Assembly: GCA_963754535.1 (NCBI GenBank)
Contig: CAVWGG010000016.1
Coordinates: 62,001 to 126,000, forward strand
Direction: 5' to 3'
Source: RPQJ01 sp963754535
GTDB taxonomy: Bacteria > Pseudomonadota > Gammaproteobacteria > Steroidobacterales > Steroidobacteraceae
Length of the DNA stretch: 64,000 bases
In this document: positions 8,448-17,082 of the stretch, in pieces
How positions within the stretch are numbered: the first letter of the stretch is position 1
Layout of the letters: every line of letters begins with the position of its first letter
The notes under the pieces: generated by a model
Told to the model about the DNA's origin: nothing
Database searches by the model: none
Seen by the model: the letters and a program-made list of their open reading frames with translations, nothing else
Position numbers and translations under genes: made by a program

Positions 8448-9656
8448 TCAGCGGCCGCCCATCACCGCGACGTAATCGGTCGCCCAGCGGCTGTAAGGCA
8501 CGCACGTGCCCGTGCTGCAGGTGGCTTCCGGCGTGCGCCAGAAGTGGATCTGGTCGAAGTTGTCGAAGCCGTTGGTGGCGCAGCCCGTGTCGGTCAGCAG
8601 GGCATTGCCCTTGCACGCGGCCGGCACGGCCGGCACCGAGCCGAACCAGGCAGCGACGTCGCCCTGCACCTTGGCGTTCAGCGACCACTCCATCCACTTG
8701 TACGCGCAGTTGGGATGCTTCGCGTTCGCGGCGAGCATGGTCGTGTCGGCCCAACCCGTCGCGCCCTCTTCCGGAACGACGCTGGCGATCGGCTGCTTGT
8801 TCGCGACGAGCGTGTTGACCTGGAACGGCCACGAGCCCGAGACCACCACGCCCTCATTGGTGAAGTCCTGCACGGCGACGTTGGCGTCATGCCAGTAGCG
8901 GTGCACCAGGGGATGCTGCTTGCGCAGGACGTCGAGCACGGCCGCGTACTGCTCTTCGTTGAGTTCGTACGGGTCCTTGATGCCGAGTTCCGGCTTCCTG
9001 GCCATCAGGTACAGCGCGGCATCCGCGATGTAGATCGGGCCGTCGTAGGCCTGCACGCGGCCCTTGTTGCTCTTGCCGTCGCCGAGCTTCTGCTCCTCGA
9101 ACACGACCGACCACGACTTCGGCGCGGTGGGGAATGCCTTCGTGTTGTACATCAGCACGTTCGGGCCCCACTGGTAGGGCGTGCCGTAATTCTTGCCGTC
9201 GACGAAATGCCAGGAGCCCTGCTTGAGACGTTCGTCCACGTTGGCAAAGCTCGGGACGCGCGCGACGTCGATCGGCTGCACGGTGCCGCCGCGGATCAGG
9301 CGCAGCGACGCATCGCCCGAAGCCGTGACCAGATCGTAACCGCCCTGCGTCATCAGCGAGACCATTTCGTCGGACGTGCCGGCCGTCTTGATGTTGACCT
9401 TGCAACCCGTGTCCTGCTCGAACGGGGTCACCCAGTCGTAGTTCTTGTCGGTTTCGCCGCGCTCGATGTAGCCCGGCCACGCCACGATGTCGACCTGGCC
9501 TTCGAGGGCCTCCGCTGCCGTCGTTGCAGCAGGAGCAGCGGCGGGCGCGGCAGCCTGTTCTTCCTTCTTCTGGCATCCGGCGAGCGCCAGCCCGACGGCG
9601 AGTGCAAGCGCCAGGCGCGCTGCAACTGAAGTGGAACGCAATGACATATGGGACAC
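8448..9656 (-). CDS. Polyamine ABC transporter substrate-binding lipoprotein (PotD/YdcS-like)
   Basis: This 402-residue protein starts with a signal peptide ending in a lipobox (LALAGC, lipid-modified Cys28), followed by an alanine/proline-rich linker and a periplasmic-binding-protein fold of the PotD/spermidine-putrescine type (IVAWPGYIERGETD, residues about 57-70). It would be anchored to the inner membrane and deliver putrescine or a related polyamine to the permeases. It is the first gene of the five-gene import/oxidation operon. The promoter should lie in the 100 bases upstream (9657-9756). The C-terminal part is cysteine-rich (four Cys after residue 355), suggesting one or two disulphides. 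Confidence 0.9.
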   Translation of the reverse strand: MSHMSLRSTSVAARLALALAVGLALAGCQKKEEQAAAPAAAPAATTAAEALEGQVDIVAWPGYIERGETDKNYDWVTPFEQDTGCKVNIKTAGTSDEMVSLMTQGGYDLVTASGDASLRLIRGGTVQPIDVARVPSFANVDERLKQGSWHFVDGKNYGTPYQWGPNVLMYNTKAFPTAPKSWSVVFEEQKLGDGKSNKGRVQAYDGPIYIADAALYLMARKPELGIKDPYELNEEQYAAVLDVLRKQHPLVHRYWHDANVAVQDFTNEGVVVSGSWPFQVNTLVANKQPIASVVPEEGATGWADTTMLAANAKHPNCAYKWMEWSLNAKVQGDVAAWFGSVPAVPAACKGNALLTDTGCATNGFDNFDQIHFWRTPEATCSTGTCVPYSRWATDYVAVMGGR

Positions 9657-9756
9657 CCCCGTCTCGTTTGGTGATGAAGACGCTGCCAGCTCCCGCAGCG
9701 TGCAGGAATTCTATGCCCGTTTCCACGGCGCCGCCTACATGGCGGCGAGTGTCGCG

Positions 9757-10350
9757 TCAGCGCGCGCCGCGCAACGCGAGATCGAATTCGATGCGCACCG
9801 CATCGTCGAGCCATTCGGTGCCGCGCCAGTCGCCCTGGCCCACGCCGAACTCCAGGCGCCGGACGCTCGATGAGCCAATCATGCGCGCTGCGCCCCCCGA
9901 TGGTGCAGGCGGATTGAAGCGGAACTGGACGCGAAGGTCGCGCGTGACGTCGCGCAGGGTGAGCTTGCCGGTGGCTTCATAGCGGCCGCCGCCCAACGAC
10001 TTGATCCCGGTGCTGGTGAAGGTGCCCCTGGGCCAGCGCGTGGTCTGGAAAAAGTCGCTGCCTTGCAACGCAGTATCGCGATCGGTGTCGCCGGTCCGGG
10101 CACCGAGCAGGTCGACGACGACCAGCAGGCTGGAGTGTGCGAGATCGGCCGGGTCGAACCGGATCGTCGCCTCGAAACGCTCGAAGCGGCCCGCGAACTC
10201 GCCGCCGGCGAGACGCGGATGAAACGTCAGCTGGCTGTGCGCCGGATCGACCGTCCAGGCAATCGCCGGCGCACTCGCAGCCGATGCTGCGGGCCCCAGG
10301 GCAAGGGCTGCCAGCAGCACCAGGATGCCTGCGCGGCGGCGCGCGTTCAC
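9757..10350 (-). CDS. YceI-family periplasmic protein
   Basis: This 197-residue secreted protein has a signal peptide of about 24 residues (LVLLAALALGPAASA) and a YceI domain, a lipocalin-like beta-barrel that binds polyisoprenoid ligands such as ubiquinone. Family hallmarks are W-x-VDPAHSQLTF near residue 32 and the alternating strands around FQTTRWPRGTF. The gene lies two bases behind a cytochrome b561 gene, a pairing seen in many proteobacteria (YceI/YceJ). The pair may act together in periplasmic or membrane redox handling of quinones. Confidence 0.9.
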   Translation of the reverse strand: MNARRRAGILVLLAALALGPAASAASAPAIAWTVDPAHSQLTFHPRLAGGEFAGRFERFEATIRFDPADLAHSSLLVVVDLLGARTGDTDRDTALQGSDFFQTTRWPRGTFTSTGIKSLGGGRYEATGKLTLRDVTRDLRVQFRFNPPAPSGGAARMIGSSSVRRLEFGVGQGDWRGTEWLDDAVRIEFDLALRGAR

Positions 10351-10352
10351 GC

Positions 10353-10901
10353 CTACGGCCGGGAGAACGGCAGCATGCGCCGGAGCACGCCGTCCTTCAG
10401 CACGAAGTGGTGGTAGAGCGCCGCGAGGATGTGCACGACCGCCACCGCCACCATCAGGTAGAAGAGCACCTCGTGCACTTCCTCCAGCGATTCGTGCAGG
10501 TCGTGATTTTCGGCAACCAGCGCGGGGAACTGGAACCAGCCGAAGAGGGTCACCGGGTAATTGGCGGCCGAGGACATGGCCCAGCCGGAGATCGGCTGCG
10601 CGAGGATCAGCAGGTAGAGCAGTCCGTGGCCGGCTGCCGCGACCTTGCGCTGCAACGGTTCGCCGATGGGGCCGGGCATGCCGCGGTTCATGACTTTCCA
10701 GCCGATGCGCGCCAGGGCCAGCAGCAGGACCAGCATGCCGAGTGACTTGTGCCAGTCGATCAGCTGGAGCTTTTCGAGCCCGTCGGGCAATTCGTCAGCA
10801 GCTTCCGCGAGAAAGTATTGCGGCACGATCAGGAGCACGATGGCCCAGTGCAGGAACTTGGAGAGACTGCCGTAAGCTTCCGCGGTATTGCGCAGGGGCA
10901 T
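10353..10901 (-). CDS. Cytochrome b561 (YceJ/CybB-like)
   Basis: This 182-residue integral membrane protein has four predicted helices and the haem-ligand histidines expected for the bacterial b561 family: His18 and His51 (DWHKSLGML) and histidines in the third and fourth helices (GHGLLYL, VHILAALYHH). It would shuttle electrons between quinol and a periplasmic acceptor. It is translated directly upstream of the YceI gene. The start at 10901 faces a divergent YceI-like lipoprotein gene with only 29 bases between, so promoters for the two directions must overlap. Confidence 0.9.
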   Translation of the reverse strand: MPLRNTAEAYGSLSKFLHWAIVLLIVPQYFLAEAADELPDGLEKLQLIDWHKSLGMLVLLLALARIGWKVMNRGMPGPIGEPLQRKVAAAGHGLLYLLILAQPISGWAMSSAANYPVTLFGWFQFPALVAENHDLHESLEEVHEVLFYLMVAVAVVHILAALYHHFVLKDGVLRRMLPFSRP

Positions 10902-10930
10902 GGTGCGACTTCCTGTGGGATGATCGTTGC

Positions 10931-11701
10931 ATGTTAGCAAACGTGCGGGAAAACACGGTGCGCGCAGGCCGTTGCACCATGGTTGCGGCGCTCGTGATCG
11001 TGGCCGGTTGCCGTTCGACCCCGGAACCCGCGCCACCGGCGAATGCCTCGCAATCGCAATCGCAGCCTGCTCGATCCGCGCCGATGCCAGCGCATGCGGG
11101 GGCGCAAGCGCTGCAGGTCGACCCGGACCGGACCGTCGTCACCGTCATCGTCCGCCGGGCCGGCCCGCTCGCGAAGCTGGGCCACGACCACGTGATCACC
11201 TCAGCCGACGAGGCTGGCTCTGTCTGGCTGGGCAGCACACCGGCGGATTCGTCGTTTGAATTGACCCTGCCCGTCGAACGCTTCGACGTGGACCTGCCCG
11301 AGGCACGTGCTGCGGCCGGCCCAGAGTTCGCTGCACCGGTGCCGGACGAGGCCAGGGCCGGCACGCGCCAGAACATGCTGCGGGCCGCAGTGCTCGACGG
11401 CGAACATTTCCCCGCCATCACGCTGCGCTCGACGGCAGCGTCCGGCGCCTGGCCGCAACCCATCGTGCGTGTCGCGGTGACGCTGAAAGGGGTCGAGCGT
11501 GAGCAGGAGATTGCGGTCGTCGTCCAGCGCGATGCGAACGGTGTGACCGCGCTCGGCGAGCTGCGCTTGAACCAGACCGATTTCGGCATGACGCCGTTCT
11601 CGGTCGCTGGCGGCGCCATCCAGGTCGCGGACACGCTCGAGATCCGCTTTGAGATCGCGGCCTCGTTGCCCGGCGCGGTCAGTCCGCCGCGGGATCCCTG
11701 A
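10931..11701 (+). CDS. YceI-like domain lipoprotein
   Basis: This 256-residue protein has a lipobox (VIVAGC, Cys27 if the ATG at 10931 is used; an internal ATG at 10979 would also give a lipoprotein signal). The body has a second, divergent YceI-like domain: VDPDRTVVTVIVRRAGPLAKLGHDH replaces the usual start, and the region with DFGMTPFS near the C-terminus is typical of YceI. It is transcribed away from the b561/yceI pair, which suggests a related role in the same pathway. The 3' end overlaps the convergent glyoxalase-like gene by 23 bases. Confidence 0.8.
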   Translation: MLANVRENTVRAGRCTMVAALVIVAGCRSTPEPAPPANASQSQSQPARSAPMPAHAGAQALQVDPDRTVVTVIVRRAGPLAKLGHDHVITSADEAGSVWLGSTPADSSFELTLPVERFDVDLPEARAAAGPEFAAPVPDEARAGTRQNMLRAAVLDGEHFPAITLRSTAASGAWPQPIVRVAVTLKGVEREQEIAVVVQRDANGVTALGELRLNQTDFGMTPFSVAGGAIQVADTLEIRFEIAASLPGAVSPPRDP

Positions 11702-12404
11702 GCAACAGCAGCAACGTCCCTTCCGGCGCCTCGAGCATCGCCGCACCCATCGCCGTCAGTGTGCGCGGCAGGCGCTTGGCGAAGCGATAGCCCCGGTCGC
11801 GCAAGTTTTCGATCCGGTCCGGCATCGTCGCGTCGGAGAAGACCAGCACCGGTGCCGGCAGATCGATGGCGAAGAGCCCGACGTTGAGATCGCGGCTGGC
11901 CGCGACGACCTTCGGCAGCGGCTCCAGGACCGGTTCGAAGGCGACGAACCCCAGGCGTTCCCAGAATGCGCTTGCGGCGGCGAGGTCCAGCGTCGCGAGC
12001 GCGAATTCCTCGAAATAGCCCAATGCGCTCGAATGCGCCGGCGACAGCGCGGGAGGCGAGAAGGTGCGCGCCTCGAGCAGTCGCAACGGCTGACCCGAGG
12101 GATCACGCAGCAGGGCCTGGTGCAGCGAAAGATCGTCGAGACGCGCCTCTTCGATGGTCACGCCCAGGGTGGCGAGCGTCTCGAGTCGTTCGCGCAGCGA
12201 GGGCGCAACCCAGGTCGGCAGCGGACTTTCGAACTCAGATCCATGCAAACCGAGGCTGACGCGACCGTCCGTGACCACGGCATACGGATGCGGCCACGCT
12301 TCGCCGACCGCTGCCTGCACGAAACCGAGCGATTCGTAGAACGCGAGCGACTCCGCGACGTCGGTCGCCGCGAGGCTGATTTCGAGAAAACGTCCGAGCG
12401 GCAT
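11679..12404 (-). CDS. VOC (glyoxalase/bleomycin resistance) superfamily protein
   Basis: This 241-residue protein consists of two tandem VOC modules (about residues 4-110 and 129-235), each beginning with a beta-strand of the type LEISLAATDVAESLAFYESLGF. The first module has a clear family look; the second (FALATLDLAAASAFWERLGF) is a diverged repeat. The metal-ligand pattern is incomplete, so the activity (isomerase, dioxygenase or ligand binding) cannot be named. It lies 23 bases downstream of ferrochelatase on the same strand. Confidence 0.8.
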   Translation of the reverse strand: MPLGRFLEISLAATDVAESLAFYESLGFVQAAVGEAWPHPYAVVTDGRVSLGLHGSEFESPLPTWVAPSLRERLETLATLGVTIEEARLDDLSLHQALLRDPSGQPLRLLEARTFSPPALSPAHSSALGYFEEFALATLDLAAASAFWERLGFVAFEPVLEPLPKVVAASRDLNVGLFAIDLPAPVLVFSDATMPDRIENLRDRGYRFAKRLPRTLTAMGAAMLEAPEGTLLLLLRDPAAD

Positions 12405-12427
12405 GACCGGACGACCGGGGCGCGCCG

Positions 12428-13525
12428 TCAGCGCTGCGCGCCGCGGGCCAACGCGCGTTCACGCTGCGCAGCGAGGGCCGCGTCGTCGAGGCGCCCGGCG
12501 CCGAGTTCGGGCCAGCCGCCCACGTGCTGGAGCACGACGTCTTCCATCACGTCGACGTTCGCCGGGCTCGAGTTCAGGCACGGCGCGTAGTCGAACGCCT
12601 CGCCGCCCTGCCCGAGGAACAGGTCGCGGTTCTGCATGCTGATTTCCTCGAGCGTCTCGAGGCAGTCGGTCGCGAAGCCCGGGCACACGACCGTGACGCG
12701 CTTCGGCCCCGACTTCGCGTAGTCCTGCAGCATCACGTCCACGTACGGCTTCAGCCATTCTTCGCGGCCGAACCGCGACTGGAATCCCAGCGACCATTCG
12801 TCCCCGGCCAGGCCGAGCCGCTGCGCGACGCCGCGGGCCGTGCCGAGGCAGAAGCAGTGGTACGGATCGCCGGCGAGGAAATAGCGCTTCGGGATCGAGT
12901 GGAAGGAGAACAGCAGGTGCTTGCGACCGTGCGTTTCCCAGTGCTTCGCGACGCTGTCCGCCACGCCGCGCAGGTACGACTCACGTTCCCAGTACTGGTT
13001 GACGAAGCGCAGCTCCGGCATCCAGCGCCACTTCGACAGTTCGCGCGTGACGAACTCGAAGATGCTGCCGGTCGTCGTCGACGAGTACTGCGGGTAGAGC
13101 GGCAGCACCAGCAGTCGCTGCACGTTCTGCTCGCGGAAGCGCTCGAGCACCGACGGAATGGACGGCTGGCCGTAGGTCATCGCGAGATCGACGCTGACGT
13201 CGTCGCCGAAGCGCTGCTGTAACCGCCCAGCGAGGCCTGCGGTCAGCTTGCGCGATTCGATCAGGAGCGGCGAGCCCTCCGGCGTCCAGATCTTCTGGTA
13301 GGCGTGGGCACTGCGCTGCGGGCGCGTGCGCAGGATGACGCCGTGCAGGACCAGCCACCAGAGCAGGCGCGGCGCCTCGATGACGCGCGGGTCCCAGAGG
13401 AATTCGGCCAGGTATTTCCGCACCGACCGGGGCGAAGGATCCGCGGGCGTGCCCAGGTTCACGAGCATGACGCCCACGCGTGGGCGCGAACCGTGGACGA
13501 AATCGGGGGTGCCGAGAAAGGTCAT
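12428..13525 (-). CDS. hemH: Ferrochelatase
   Basis: This 365-residue enzyme inserts Fe(II) into protoporphyrin IX, the last step of protohaem synthesis. The start GVMLVNLGTPADP (residues 18-30) and the catalytic region FSFHSIPKR with His209 are diagnostic, and the second active-site acid is Glu290 in CLETLEE. A CPGFATDCLE motif precedes it. The protein is soluble or membrane-associated. Haem made here would feed the b561 and the cbb3 oxidase also coded in the window. It probably forms a short transcript with the VOC gene. Confidence 0.95.
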   Translation of the reverse strand: MTFLGTPDFVHGSRPRVGVMLVNLGTPADPSPRSVRKYLAEFLWDPRVIEAPRLLWWLVLHGVILRTRPQRSAHAYQKIWTPEGSPLLIESRKLTAGLAGRLQQRFGDDVSVDLAMTYGQPSIPSVLERFREQNVQRLLVLPLYPQYSSTTTGSIFEFVTRELSKWRWMPELRFVNQYWERESYLRGVADSVAKHWETHGRKHLLFSFHSIPKRYFLAGDPYHCFCLGTARGVAQRLGLAGDEWSLGFQSRFGREEWLKPYVDVMLQDYAKSGPKRVTVVCPGFATDCLETLEEISMQNRDLFLGQGGEAFDYAPCLNSSPANVDVMEDVVLQHVGGWPELGAGRLDDAALAAQRERALARGAQR

Positions 13526-13620
13526 TTAAGAAAATCGCGCGACGGGCCGGGCGGCGAAAGATATCACGACGACCGCTGGCGGCCGCGCCGAACCAGCGGC
13601 TTCCGCAGCCAGGATCCCGA

Positions 13621-14805
13621 TCAGGTGACCCGGGCCGGCGCTTCCATGCGGGGCGACAGCCACAGGACGACCAGTTGGAAGAAGGCCGCCCCTGCGCAGA
13701 ACAGCAGCATCGGCAGCGCGGTCGCCGCTCCGACCAGGCCCATGGCCTGCACGCAGGCCGCCGACATGAACTGGTTCAGGAAACCGAGCGTGCTCGAACC
13801 GACGCCGGTGGCATGGGACGGGGCCAGGCTCACGGCGATCGCGGTGAGGTGGGGCATGAACAGGCCCTGGCCGAAATAGAGCACGCTCATGGGCACGAAG
13901 ATCCACAGCGGGTGCTTGAAACCCAGCGCGGCGAACAAGAGGGCTAAGAGCGCGGCCGCCATCTGCAGGCTGACGCCGAAGGCGATCATCCATTGCTGGC
14001 CACGGGCCGAGAAGCGACCGACGGCCCAGTTGCCGGCGACGTAGCCGAACGAGATCAGCGGGTAATACAGGCCGTATTCGGTCGCCGAGCGTCCCATCGC
14101 CGTCACCATCACGTACGGCGCCAGCGATATGAACACCACGAACATCGAATAGGCGGCCGATGACTGCAGCACGCAGCTCAGGTACTGGGGTTTGACGAGC
14201 AGCGAGCGCGCCACGCGCGCCATCTCGCGCACGGCCGGCGGTTGCTTCGTCGCGGGGCGCGTCTCCGGCAGGTGCTTCCAGGTGAGCCAGGCCACTGCCG
14301 CGGCCATGACGACCTGGGCCGCGAAGACCGAACGCCAGCCGAACCAGGAGGTCAGGAAGCCGCCGATCACGGGGGCCGATGCGCTCGACACCACGGCGAA
14401 GATCGCGAGCTGCGCGAGCATGCGCGCCATGCTGTCCGGGTAGAGGTCGCTCACGATCGTACGCGAGACGGCGATGCCCGTGGCCGTGCCGAACGCCAGC
14501 ACGCCGCGGCCGACGATCAGCCAGGCCAGGCTCGGCGCGCACAGGCACACGATGGAACCCGCCGCCATCAGGCCGACCCCTGCGAGGATCGCGCGCCGCC
14601 GCCCGTAGCGATCCGCGAACGGACCCCAGAACAGCATGCCGATCGCGAACGTCAGCAGCGCGATCGAGAACGTGGCCTGCGCATGGGCGACCGTCGAGCC
14701 GAAGTACTCGCGGACGACCGGCAACGCCGGAATGTAGATGTTGGTGGCGACCGACCCGATCGTGACAATGAACGCCAGCAGGTAGATCAGCGAGCGCTGG
14801 TTCAA
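13621..14805 (-). CDS. MFS drug-resistance transporter (Bcr/CflA type)
   Basis: This membrane protein of about 394 residues has twelve predicted helices. Typical Bcr/CflA features are NIYIPALPVVREYF in the first helix region and the loop motif GPFADRYGRRRAIL (about residues 62-75). It would export drugs or metabolites with proton exchange. I take the TTG at 14805 as start because it overlaps the stop codon of the upstream dehydrogenase (TTGA), suggesting coupling; a GTG at 14826 is an alternative. The frame is open far upstream, but that part is only the complement of the dehydrogenase gene. Confidence 0.85.
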   Translation of the reverse strand: MNQRSLIYLLAFIVTIGSVATNIYIPALPVVREYFGSTVAHAQATFSIALLTFAIGMLFWGPFADRYGRRRAILAGVGLMAAGSIVCLCAPSLAWLIVGRGVLAFGTATGIAVSRTIVSDLYPDSMARMLAQLAIFAVVSSASAPVIGGFLTSWFGWRSVFAAQVVMAAAVAWLTWKHLPETRPATKQPPAVREMARVARSLLVKPQYLSCVLQSSAAYSMFVVFISLAPYVMVTAMGRSATEYGLYYPLISFGYVAGNWAVGRFSARGQQWMIAFGVSLQMAAALLALLFAALGFKHPLWIFVPMSVLYFGQGLFMPHLTAIAVSLAPSHATGVGSSTLGFLNQFMSAACVQAMGLVGAATALPMLLFCAGAAFFQLVVLWLSPRMEAPARVT

Positions 14806-16265
14806 CCCTCGATGCCGCCGATGCACAGGTACTTGAGCTCGGTGTAGTCGAGGATGCCGTACTTCGAGCCTTCGCGGCCGAAGCCCGATTCCTTGACGCC
14901 GCCGAACGGCGCGACCTCGGTCGAGATGATGCCCGTGTTGAGGCCCACGATGCCGTACTCGAGGGCCTCGGCCACGCGCAGCGAGCGCGCAAGGTCGCGC
15001 GTGTAGAAGTAGGACGCCAGGCCGAACTCGGTGTCGTTGGCCATGCGGACCGCTTCCTTCTCGTCCTTGAACGCGAAGATGGGCGCGACCGGACCGAAAG
15101 TCTCTTCGCGCGCGACCATCATCGAGGGCTTCACGCCCGTGATGATCGTCGGCTCGAAGAACGTGCCGCCCAGCGCGTGGCGCTTGCCGCCGAGCGCGAT
15201 CTTGCCGCCCTTGGCCAGCGCGTCCGCGATGTGCTCTTCCACTTTCGCCACGGCCTTGTCGTCGATCAGCGGGCCTTGTTCCGTCGCGCCCTGCAGGCCG
15301 TCGCCGATCCGCAGCTTGCGTACCGCCTCGACCAGCTTCGCCACGAATGCGTCGTAGACGCCTTCCTGCACGAGCAGGCGATTGGCGCAGACGCAGGTCT
15401 GCCCCGTGTTGCGGTACTTGCTGGCGATCGCGCCCTGCACGGCTGCGTCGAGGTCGGCATCGTCGAACACGATGAACGGCGCGTTGCCGCCGAGCTCGAG
15501 CGAGAGCTTCTTGAGCGTGCCTGCGCACTGTTCCATGAGCTTCTTGCCGATCTCGGTCGAGCCGGTGAAGGTGACCTTGCGCACGATCGGGTTCGACGTC
15601 ATCTCGCCGCCGATGGCCGTGGCCGAGCCGGTGATCACGCTGAACACGCCCTTGGGAATGCCCGCGCGATGCGCGAGTTCGGCCATGGCGAGCGCGGAGT
15701 ACGGCGTCTGCATTGCCGGCTTGCACACGAAGGTGCAACCCGCCGCGAGGGCGGGGCCGGCCTTGCGCGTGATCATCGCCGTCGGGAAATTCCACGGCGT
15801 AATGGCTGCGACGACGCCGACGGGCTGGCGCAGCACGAAGATGCGCTTGTCGGGCTGATGACCCGGGATCACGTCGCCGTAGACGCGCTTGGCTTCTTCC
15901 GCGAACCACTCGATGAACGAGGCTGCGTAGGTGATCTCGCCCTTCGCCTCGGCGAGCGGCTTGCCCTGCTCGGCGGTCATCAGCGTGGCGAGGTCGTCCG
16001 CGTTGGCGAGCATCAGGTCGTGCCAGCGGCGAAGCACCGTGGAGCGGTCCTTGGCCGTGCGTGCAGCCCAGGCGGGAAAGGCGGCTGCGGCCGCCTCGAT
16101 CGCGGCGCGCGTTTCGTCGGCACCCATGTAGGGCACCGTGCCGAGTACCGCACCGGTCGCCGGGTTCGTGACCGGCTTCGTGCCGCCGCTACGCGCGTCG
16201 AGCCACTGGCCGTCGACGTAGCACTGCTGCCGCAGCAGGGTGGGATCTTTGAGATTGAGCGTCAT
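14802..16265 (-). CDS. gabD: Succinate-semialdehyde dehydrogenase, NADP-type (GabD-like)
   Basis: This 487-residue aldehyde dehydrogenase has the GabD hallmark regions: CYVDGQWLDA at the N-terminus, PWNFPTAMITRK (158-168), the general base Glu257 (LSLELGGNAPF) and catalytic Cys291 in NTGQTCVCANR. The double-Cys CVC around the nucleophile is typical of GabD and relates to redox control. It oxidises succinate semialdehyde to succinate, the last step after PatD and a GABA transaminase. No transaminase gene is present in the window. It lies between a dienelactone hydrolase and an MFS exporter, all on the minus strand. Confidence 0.92.
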   Translation of the reverse strand: MTLNLKDPTLLRQQCYVDGQWLDARSGGTKPVTNPATGAVLGTVPYMGADETRAAIEAAAAAFPAWAARTAKDRSTVLRRWHDLMLANADDLATLMTAEQGKPLAEAKGEITYAASFIEWFAEEAKRVYGDVIPGHQPDKRIFVLRQPVGVVAAITPWNFPTAMITRKAGPALAAGCTFVCKPAMQTPYSALAMAELAHRAGIPKGVFSVITGSATAIGGEMTSNPIVRKVTFTGSTEIGKKLMEQCAGTLKKLSLELGGNAPFIVFDDADLDAAVQGAIASKYRNTGQTCVCANRLLVQEGVYDAFVAKLVEAVRKLRIGDGLQGATEQGPLIDDKAVAKVEEHIADALAKGGKIALGGKRHALGGTFFEPTIITGVKPSMMVAREETFGPVAPIFAFKDEKEAVRMANDTEFGLASYFYTRDLARSLRVAEALEYGIVGLNTGIISTEVAPFGGVKESGFGREGSKYGILDYTELKYLCIGGIEG

Positions 16266-16279
16266 GAGTCTTCCCCGTG

Positions 16280-16942
16280 TCAGCCCAGGTGCTTGCTGAA
16301 AAATTCTCTCGTCCGCGCGAAAGCGAGGTGCGCGGCGGCCGCGTCGTGACTGGCGCGGTCCGTGCAGTTGAATCCATGGCCCGCCGCGTACGTGTGGTAT
16401 TCGCCCTGCGGGAACGCGGCGCGGATCTTTTCGACGTCGCCCAGGGGGATGTGCGTGTCCTGCTCGCCGAAATGGAACTGCATCGGGCAGCGCGGCACGG
16501 GCTCGAGGAAGCGAGTGATGCCCCCGCCGTAGTAGGCAACGCCCGCGGCGATGTTGGTGCGACTGCCAGCCAGGTAGGTGACGAGCCCCCCCCAGCAGTA
16601 GCCGACCATGCCGACAGCGCCAGCGTGAGCCACGGCGTCGATCGCCGCCTTGAGGTCGGTCATCACGTCGCCGAAATCCGCGCGCTGCATCAAGCCGATG
16701 CCCCGGGCAACGCCTGCCTCGTCGTACGCCAGATTGACGCCGCGTTCCTGGCGATCGAACACTGCCGGTGCAATCGCAAGGTAGCCCTCGGCGGCGAACT
16801 GGTCGGCGACGCGTTCGATGTGTCCCGTCACGCCGAAGATCTCCTGGACCACGACGATGCCGCCGCGCGCGGGGCCTTCCGGCCTGGCCAGGTAGGACGA
16901 AAACGTGTGGCCGTCGGCCGCTCTCAGCTGCAGGTGGCTCAT
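16280..16942 (-). CDS. Dienelactone hydrolase family protein
   Basis: This 220-residue alpha/beta-hydrolase has the triad of the dienelactone hydrolase family: nucleophile Cys116 in GYCWGG, Asp162 (GEQDTHIP) and His189 (AGHGFNC). Glu34 (VVQEIFG), which activates the Cys in the well-studied enzyme, is also there. Such enzymes open dienelactones or related esters; the natural substrate is not evident here because no aromatic ring-cleavage genes are nearby. The ATG at 16942 is preferred over one 18 codons earlier because the family usually begins with this HLQLRAADGH-type strand. Confidence 0.88.
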   Translation of the reverse strand: MSHLQLRAADGHTFSSYLARPEGPARGGIVVVQEIFGVTGHIERVADQFAAEGYLAIAPAVFDRQERGVNLAYDEAGVARGIGLMQRADFGDVMTDLKAAIDAVAHAGAVGMVGYCWGGLVTYLAGSRTNIAAGVAYYGGGITRFLEPVPRCPMQFHFGEQDTHIPLGDVEKIRAAFPQGEYHTYAAGHGFNCTDRASHDAAAAHLAFARTREFFSKHLG

Positions 16943-17011
16943 GGTGCGTTCCACGCCTCGAAAGGCAGGTTTTTTTACCTGGGGGAAGGGAATCAAGGAT
17001 ATCAGGGAGGC

Positions 17012-17037
17012 ACGGCCCGGGGTGAGGATCGGGCCGT
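17012..17037. other. Hairpin in the intergenic region before the thiolase
   Basis: Complementary 8-base arms (ACGGCCCG and CGGGCCGT) enclose a 10-base loop in the 140-base gap between the divergent hydrolase and thiolase genes. It lies 46 bases before the thiolase start. It could be an operator or a leader hairpin; nothing more can be said. Confidence 0.35.
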
Positions 17038-17082
17038 CCCGGGGTACCCTTGGCGTCTTCCAGGGACAGTCGGGGACGCTCC

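Noticed and set aside
16960..16980. CAGGT and ACCTG around a T-rich loop as a terminator
   Set aside because: The T run forms the loop, not a tail after the stem, and the site lies upstream of the hydrolase start rather than after a gene.
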